Of a DNA stretch of 8,600 nucleotides, positions 6,410-8,600 are shown in pieces. The stretch's first letter is position 1. Each line of letters opens with the position of its first letter. Position numbers and translations under genes: made by a program. Origin of the DNA: Deltaproteobacteria bacterium (GTDB lineage Bacteria; Desulfobacterota; DSM-4660; Desulfatiglandales; HGW-15); assembly GCA_021737245.1 (NCBI GenBank), contig JAIPEI010000136.1, positions 1 to 8,600 of the forward strand, written 5' to 3'. The notes below the pieces were generated by a model. That model ran no database searches, had not been told where the DNA came from, and saw nothing but the letters and a program-made list of their open reading frames with translations.

Positions 6410-6434
6410 GGCTAAACTGAATCGAGGTTCTGTC

Positions 6435-7163
6435 ATGGTTTCGTTCCGAAAAATCTCACCCAAAAAAATCTCCGATGAAATCATCGAGCAGTTCATGGGC
6501 CTTCTGGGACGTGGAGAGCTCAAACCGGGTGATTCCCTGCCCTCCGAGAGGGAGCTTGCCGATCTCATCGGGGTCAGCCGGGCTCCCCTTCGGGAGGCCC
6601 TCAACGCCCTCCAGGCCATGGGGTTCGTCGAAATCCAGCCCCGCAGCAAGATCATCGTGAAATCCATGACCGACAAGGCCCTCATGGACCCCTTGAGCGT
6701 CTTCATCACCGAGGACATCGACAAGCTCTTCGAGCTCCTCGAGATGCGCCGGGCCATGGAGAGCTGGTCCGCCTACCTGGCCGCGGAGAGGGCCACGCAG
6801 GAGGACATCGCGAAGCTCCAGGCCATCGTGAAGAAGGATCAGGCCAACCTGAAGCGAGGAAAGGACGACGCCAAGACCGATGCCGACTTTCACGTCACCA
6901 TCGCGGCCATGACCCACAACACCATCTTCTCCCACCTCATGGCCTCCTGTTATCACCTCATCTGGAACACGCAGAGGGTCTCCCGGGACAGGATGTTCCT
7001 GAAGCGGGGGAACCGGGAGAGCATTGCCGAGCAGCACTGGAAGATCTTCGAGGCCATCCGCACGAAGGACCCCCAGAAGGCCGGAAGGGAAGCGGCCAAT
7101 CACATCGATTTCGTGGAGTCCGAGCTGAGAGAGATGATCGCCCCGAAGGAGGAGACGGCCTGA
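6435..7163 (+). CDS. GntR-family transcriptional regulator, FadR subfamily (FCD domain)
   Basis: The 242-residue protein has an N-terminal GntR winged helix (about 7-76) with the typical LKPGDSLPSERELADLIGVS, then RAPLREALNALQAMGFVEI. The C-terminal all-helical FCD domain (about 95-235) senses small carboxylic acids. Its metal-site residues appear intact: Asp149 and His153 in DADFH, His201 in EQHW and His223 in NHIDF. FadR-subfamily relatives such as LldR and PdhR respond to lactate, pyruvate or similar acids, in line with the LarA/TRAP genes transcribed divergently from it. ATG at 6435 has a GAGG site seven bases upstream. A repressor released by the imported acid or its product is the likely role, but the ligand is not known. 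Confidence 0.94.
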   Translation: MVSFRKISPKKISDEIIEQFMGLLGRGELKPGDSLPSERELADLIGVSRAPLREALNALQAMGFVEIQPRSKIIVKSMTDKALMDPLSVFITEDIDKLFELLEMRRAMESWSAYLAAERATQEDIAKLQAIVKKDQANLKRGKDDAKTDADFHVTIAAMTHNTIFSHLMASCYHLIWNTQRVSRDRMFLKRGNRESIAEQHWKIFEAIRTKDPQKAGREAANHIDFVESELREMIAPKEETA

Positions 7164-7180
7164 AACGGTCCTTTTCCCTC

Positions 7181-7196
7181 AACCGGCCCGGTTTTT
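7181..7196 (+). terminator. Weak intrinsic terminator after the regulator
   Basis: AACCG (7181-7185) and CGGTT (7189-7193) form a short stem with a three-base loop, and a run of five T residues ends at 7196. It begins 18 bp after the regulator stop, in the 93-bp gap between convergent genes. The stem is short, so termination may be partial. On the minus strand there is no T-run after it. Confidence 0.5.
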
Positions 7197-7256
7197 CAAA
7201 GAGCATCCGGCAGACGGGGACACCCGCCGGCCCGGCCCGGCGCGCGCCCTCGAGCC

Positions 7257-8096
7257 CTAGTAGGTGAGCACCATGCCTCCGTCAAAGAGGAGGTCTCCGC
7301 CCACCAGATATCTTGCAAAGCGCGAGAACCCGAACACGAACAGGTTGCCCACCTCGATGGGGGACATCATCTCCTTGACCCGCGATCGACCCATCATGAC
7401 GTCCCTCACCACCACCTCCTCCGTGATGCCCCGCTGCTCCGCCAGCGCGGGGATCTGGTTCAGTGCGAGCGGGGTCTTGATGAAGCCCGTGCTCACGCTG
7501 AAGGACCGGACCTTGCCTTCGCCTTCTGCGGCAATGGACTGGGACAGCGCCCGGAGTCCGAACTTGGTGATGTTGTAGACCGGCTTGTTGAGGGTGCAGA
7601 GGTGGGCGTGGACCGAGGCCATGTTGCCGATGGCTCCGGTGCCGTCCGCGCTCTCCTTTATGTGCGGTATGGTCAGCTGGGAGAGGTAAAAGGGGGCGCG
7701 GAGCATGAGCCGCTGCATCAGGTCGTAGGTCTCCATGGGAAAGCGCTCCACCGGGTCGATGTGCTGAATGCCGGCGATGTTGGCCACGTACTTGATGCTC
7801 CCCAGCTTGGCCGCCTCCCGGACCGCGTGCTCCAGCTGATCGTCCTGCGTGAGATCCACCCTCATGAAGATCATCTGCCCCCCCATGTCGCGAGCCATCT
7901 TCTGGGTCCGGGCCCCTTCCTCCTCGTTGATGTCCAGCCCCACGGTCATCAGGTTGTTCGCCGCTGCGGCGATCGCCGTGGCCCGGCCGATGCCGGTGCC
8001 GGCCCCCGTGACGATGCACACGTGGCCGTTGTTGAAGTTCGCATCCTCCACGGAGAGAATCTCTTCCTTCCGGATCTCCGGCTCGCTGATGTCCAT
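7257..8096 (-). CDS. Short-chain dehydrogenase (3-hydroxybutyrate dehydrogenase-like)
   Basis: Read from the ATG at 8096 this is a 279-residue classical SDR. It has the Rossmann glycine motif TGAGTGIG (30-37), an acidic residue at the end of strand two (LDIN, Asp55) that favours NAD over NADP, VDL (Asp81), NIAG (Asn106) and the catalytic Ser161, Tyr174 and Lys178 (YNITK). The segment after it (TPLALNQIPALAEQRG, then a V-rich stretch ending in VMMGRSR) aligns by eye with D-3-hydroxybutyrate dehydrogenases. The usual PG turn before TP is replaced by STG. A 17-codon upstream extension to 8147 is possible, but 8096 has AAGGAG eight bases before it. The gene is convergent to the regulator and monocistronic here. 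It may oxidise a hydroxyacid linked to the larA-TRAP pathway; the exact substrate is open. Confidence 0.88.
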   Translation of the reverse strand: MDISEPEIRKEEILSVEDANFNNGHVCIVTGAGTGIGRATAIAAAANNLMTVGLDINEEEGARTQKMARDMGGQMIFMRVDLTQDDQLEHAVREAAKLGSIKYVANIAGIQHIDPVERFPMETYDLMQRLMLRAPFYLSQLTIPHIKESADGTGAIGNMASVHAHLCTLNKPVYNITKFGLRALSQSIAAEGEGKVRSFSVSTGFIKTPLALNQIPALAEQRGITEEVVVRDVMMGRSRVKEMMSPIEVGNLFVFGFSRFARYLVGGDLLFDGGMVLTY

Positions 8097-8166
8097 GGCT
8101 CGCGCTCCTTTCGGCTGAGGTGGCGGTGCGTCGAGGAAGGCTAGCAAATGTCAGGCCAGGGGGGAG

Positions 8167-8207
8167 GCGTCTCCGCTGCCCCGGAACCGGGGAGCCCGAA
8201 GAGACGC
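8167..8207. repeat. Nested inverted repeat (long imperfect hairpin)
   Basis: Outer arms GCGTCTC (8167-8173) and GAGACGC (8201-8207) pair perfectly over 7 bp. Inside them CCCCGG (8179-8184) and CCGGGG (8187-8192) pair over 6 bp around an AA loop. It lies 71-111 bases before the dehydrogenase ATG and, if transcribed, would form a stable leader structure. Confidence 0.55.
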
Positions 8208-8358
8208 GTGGGTCAGGGGCTGGGCGCCGCGGGTTCGTATTTTCAGGACGAGGGGCGTACAGAAACGGGGAAAGAAAATTGTATCACGTTGGGTACATGT
8301 TCCCCTGTGGATACAGTGCGTGGTTTCGGGAAGAGCGAAGCTGTGGGTCGCCGTCGCG

Positions 8359-8444
8359 GAGCGTTCCGGAAATCCTTCTTGATAACCCCGCACCTGATGG
8401 CCTATGCTGCCGGCGGATCTTCCCCCCCCGTCCACGGAACGCTC
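8359..8444. repeat. 10-bp inverted repeat flanking the MFS promoter
   Basis: GAGCGTTCCG at 8359-8368 is the exact reverse complement of CGGAACGCTC at 8435-8444, with 66 bases between the arms. The predicted -35 and -10 lie between them, and the right arm directly abuts the AGGAGG of the MFS gene. It may be a pair of regulator half-sites or operators. Confidence 0.5.
8379..8408 (+). promoter_or_regulatory. Candidate sigma-70 promoter of the MFS gene
   Basis: TTGATA (8379-8384, five of six to consensus) and TATGCT (8403-8408, four of six) are 18 bases apart. Transcription would start near 8415, giving a leader of about 50 bases before the ATG at 8466. Confidence 0.5.
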
Positions 8445-8465
8445 AGGAGGCGAATCGGCAACGGC

Positions 8466-8600
8466 ATGACGGAGACCCACGCGGCGCACACGGATCGGGA
8501 AACGGCCCACCCGCCGGCATGGCTGTCCTGGCTCGTCTGGGGCCTCGGGGCCCTGTTCTACCTGAGCGGCTTCTATCAGCGCGTCGCCCCCGCCGTCATG
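8466..8600 (+). CDS. MFS transporter, N-terminal 45 codons (cut by window edge)
   Basis: The frame is open to the window end. After a hydrophilic, His/Thr-rich N-terminus of about 17 residues comes WLSWLVWGLGALFYLSGFY and then QRVAPAVM. A first transmembrane helix followed by an F-x-Q/L-R-V-(A/S)-P-(A/S)-V-M motif is typical of major facilitator permeases of the organic-acid and phosphate-ester type. It would be an inner-membrane transporter; the substrate is unknown. The ATG at 8466 is 15 bases after AGGAGG (8445-8450), which is longer than optimal. No better start codon lies between; ATC at 8454 is in frame but would be a very rare start. Confidence 0.72.
   Translation, partial: MTETHAAHTDRETAHPPAWLSWLVWGLGALFYLSGFYQRVAPAVM

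Larger units (their letters stand above)
6072..6434. promoter_or_regulatory. Divergent larA/regulator control region
   Basis: The 363-bp gap between the divergent larA-like and regulator genes has no credible coding frame. Its middle (about 6200-6325) is clearly AT-rich compared with the surroundings and includes an eight-T run at 6244-6252. It holds candidate promoters in both directions and two perfect TGGT-N3-ACCA operators, listed separately. Additional TGGT half-sites occur at 6193 and 6271. The larA leader would be about 130 bases long. Confidence 0.8.
8097..8465. promoter_or_regulatory. Divergent control region between dehydrogenase and MFS genes
   Basis: This 369-bp gap separates two divergent genes. 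It contains a nested hairpin at 8167-8207, an inverted repeat TGTATC/GATACA at 8280-8315, a plus-strand promoter candidate at 8379-8408 and a 10-bp inverted repeat bracketing it. On the minus strand a TACAAT element near 8284-8279 could be the dehydrogenase -10, but no matching -35 was found. No TGGT-N3-ACCA operator was seen here. A minus-strand open frame covering 8510-8151 looks non-coding. Confidence 0.6.

Noticed and set aside
8151..8510. Minus-strand 119-codon frame in the gap before the MFS gene
   Set aside because: Arg/Ser/Thr-rich with no coherent hydrophobic pattern, overlaps the MFS start antisense and covers the promoter and repeat elements.
1..8600. CRISPR array, insertion sequence, tRNA, phage or defence genes
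   Set aside because: No regularly spaced repeats, transposase, integrase or tRNA-like fold was seen. All clear genes are metabolic, transport, regulatory or respiratory.

Overview
The window looks like a piece of a GC-rich chromosome from an anaerobic or respiratory bacterium. The multiheme cytochrome, the TRAP transporter, the nickel-pincer racemase family protein and the general codon bias would suit a Desulfobacterota (deltaproteobacterial) genome. That assignment is an inference from gene style only; there is no rRNA or marker gene here.

The core is a leftward (minus-strand) gene train. In order of transcription it is: a LarA-family (lactate racemase-like, nickel-pincer nucleotide) protein at 6071-4800; a complete DctP-type TRAP transporter (binding protein 4586-3462, small permease 3345-2836, large permease 2839-1517); an ATP-binding-type universal stress protein at 1372-848; a small membrane-anchored protein at 840-529; and the first 151 codons of an exported multiheme c-type cytochrome that runs off the left edge (454-1). 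Gaps are small, and dctQ/dctM overlap by 4 bp (ATGA), so larA through at least usp is probably one operon. No convincing intrinsic terminator was seen inside it.

Divergent from larA, at 6435-7163 on the plus strand, is a FadR-subfamily GntR regulator with an FCD ligand domain. The 363-bp region between them is AT-rich against its surroundings. It holds two perfect TGGT-N3-ACCA palindromes, the operator type expected for FadR-subfamily proteins. One overlaps the predicted larA promoter and the other sits just before the regulator's ribosome binding site. The simple reading is a ligand-responsive switch controlling both the catabolic/transport operon and itself.

Convergent to the regulator is a short-chain dehydrogenase of the 3-hydroxybutyrate dehydrogenase type (8096-7257, minus). 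A weak terminator lies between the two. At the right edge, the first 45 codons of an MFS transporter start at 8466 on the plus strand, divergent from the dehydrogenase. The gap between them holds a nested hairpin and a 10-bp inverted repeat that brackets a good sigma-70-like promoter.

Taken together the locus reads as an uptake-and-conversion module for a small hydroxy- or keto-carboxylic acid. The TRAP system imports the acid, the LarA homologue racemises or epimerises its C2 hydroxyl, a dehydrogenase may oxidise it, the GntR protein senses the ligand and the Usp may tune the transporter (as TeaD does for TeaABC). The substrate cannot be read from the sequence. No CRISPR, tRNA, rRNA, insertion sequence or phage gene was seen.
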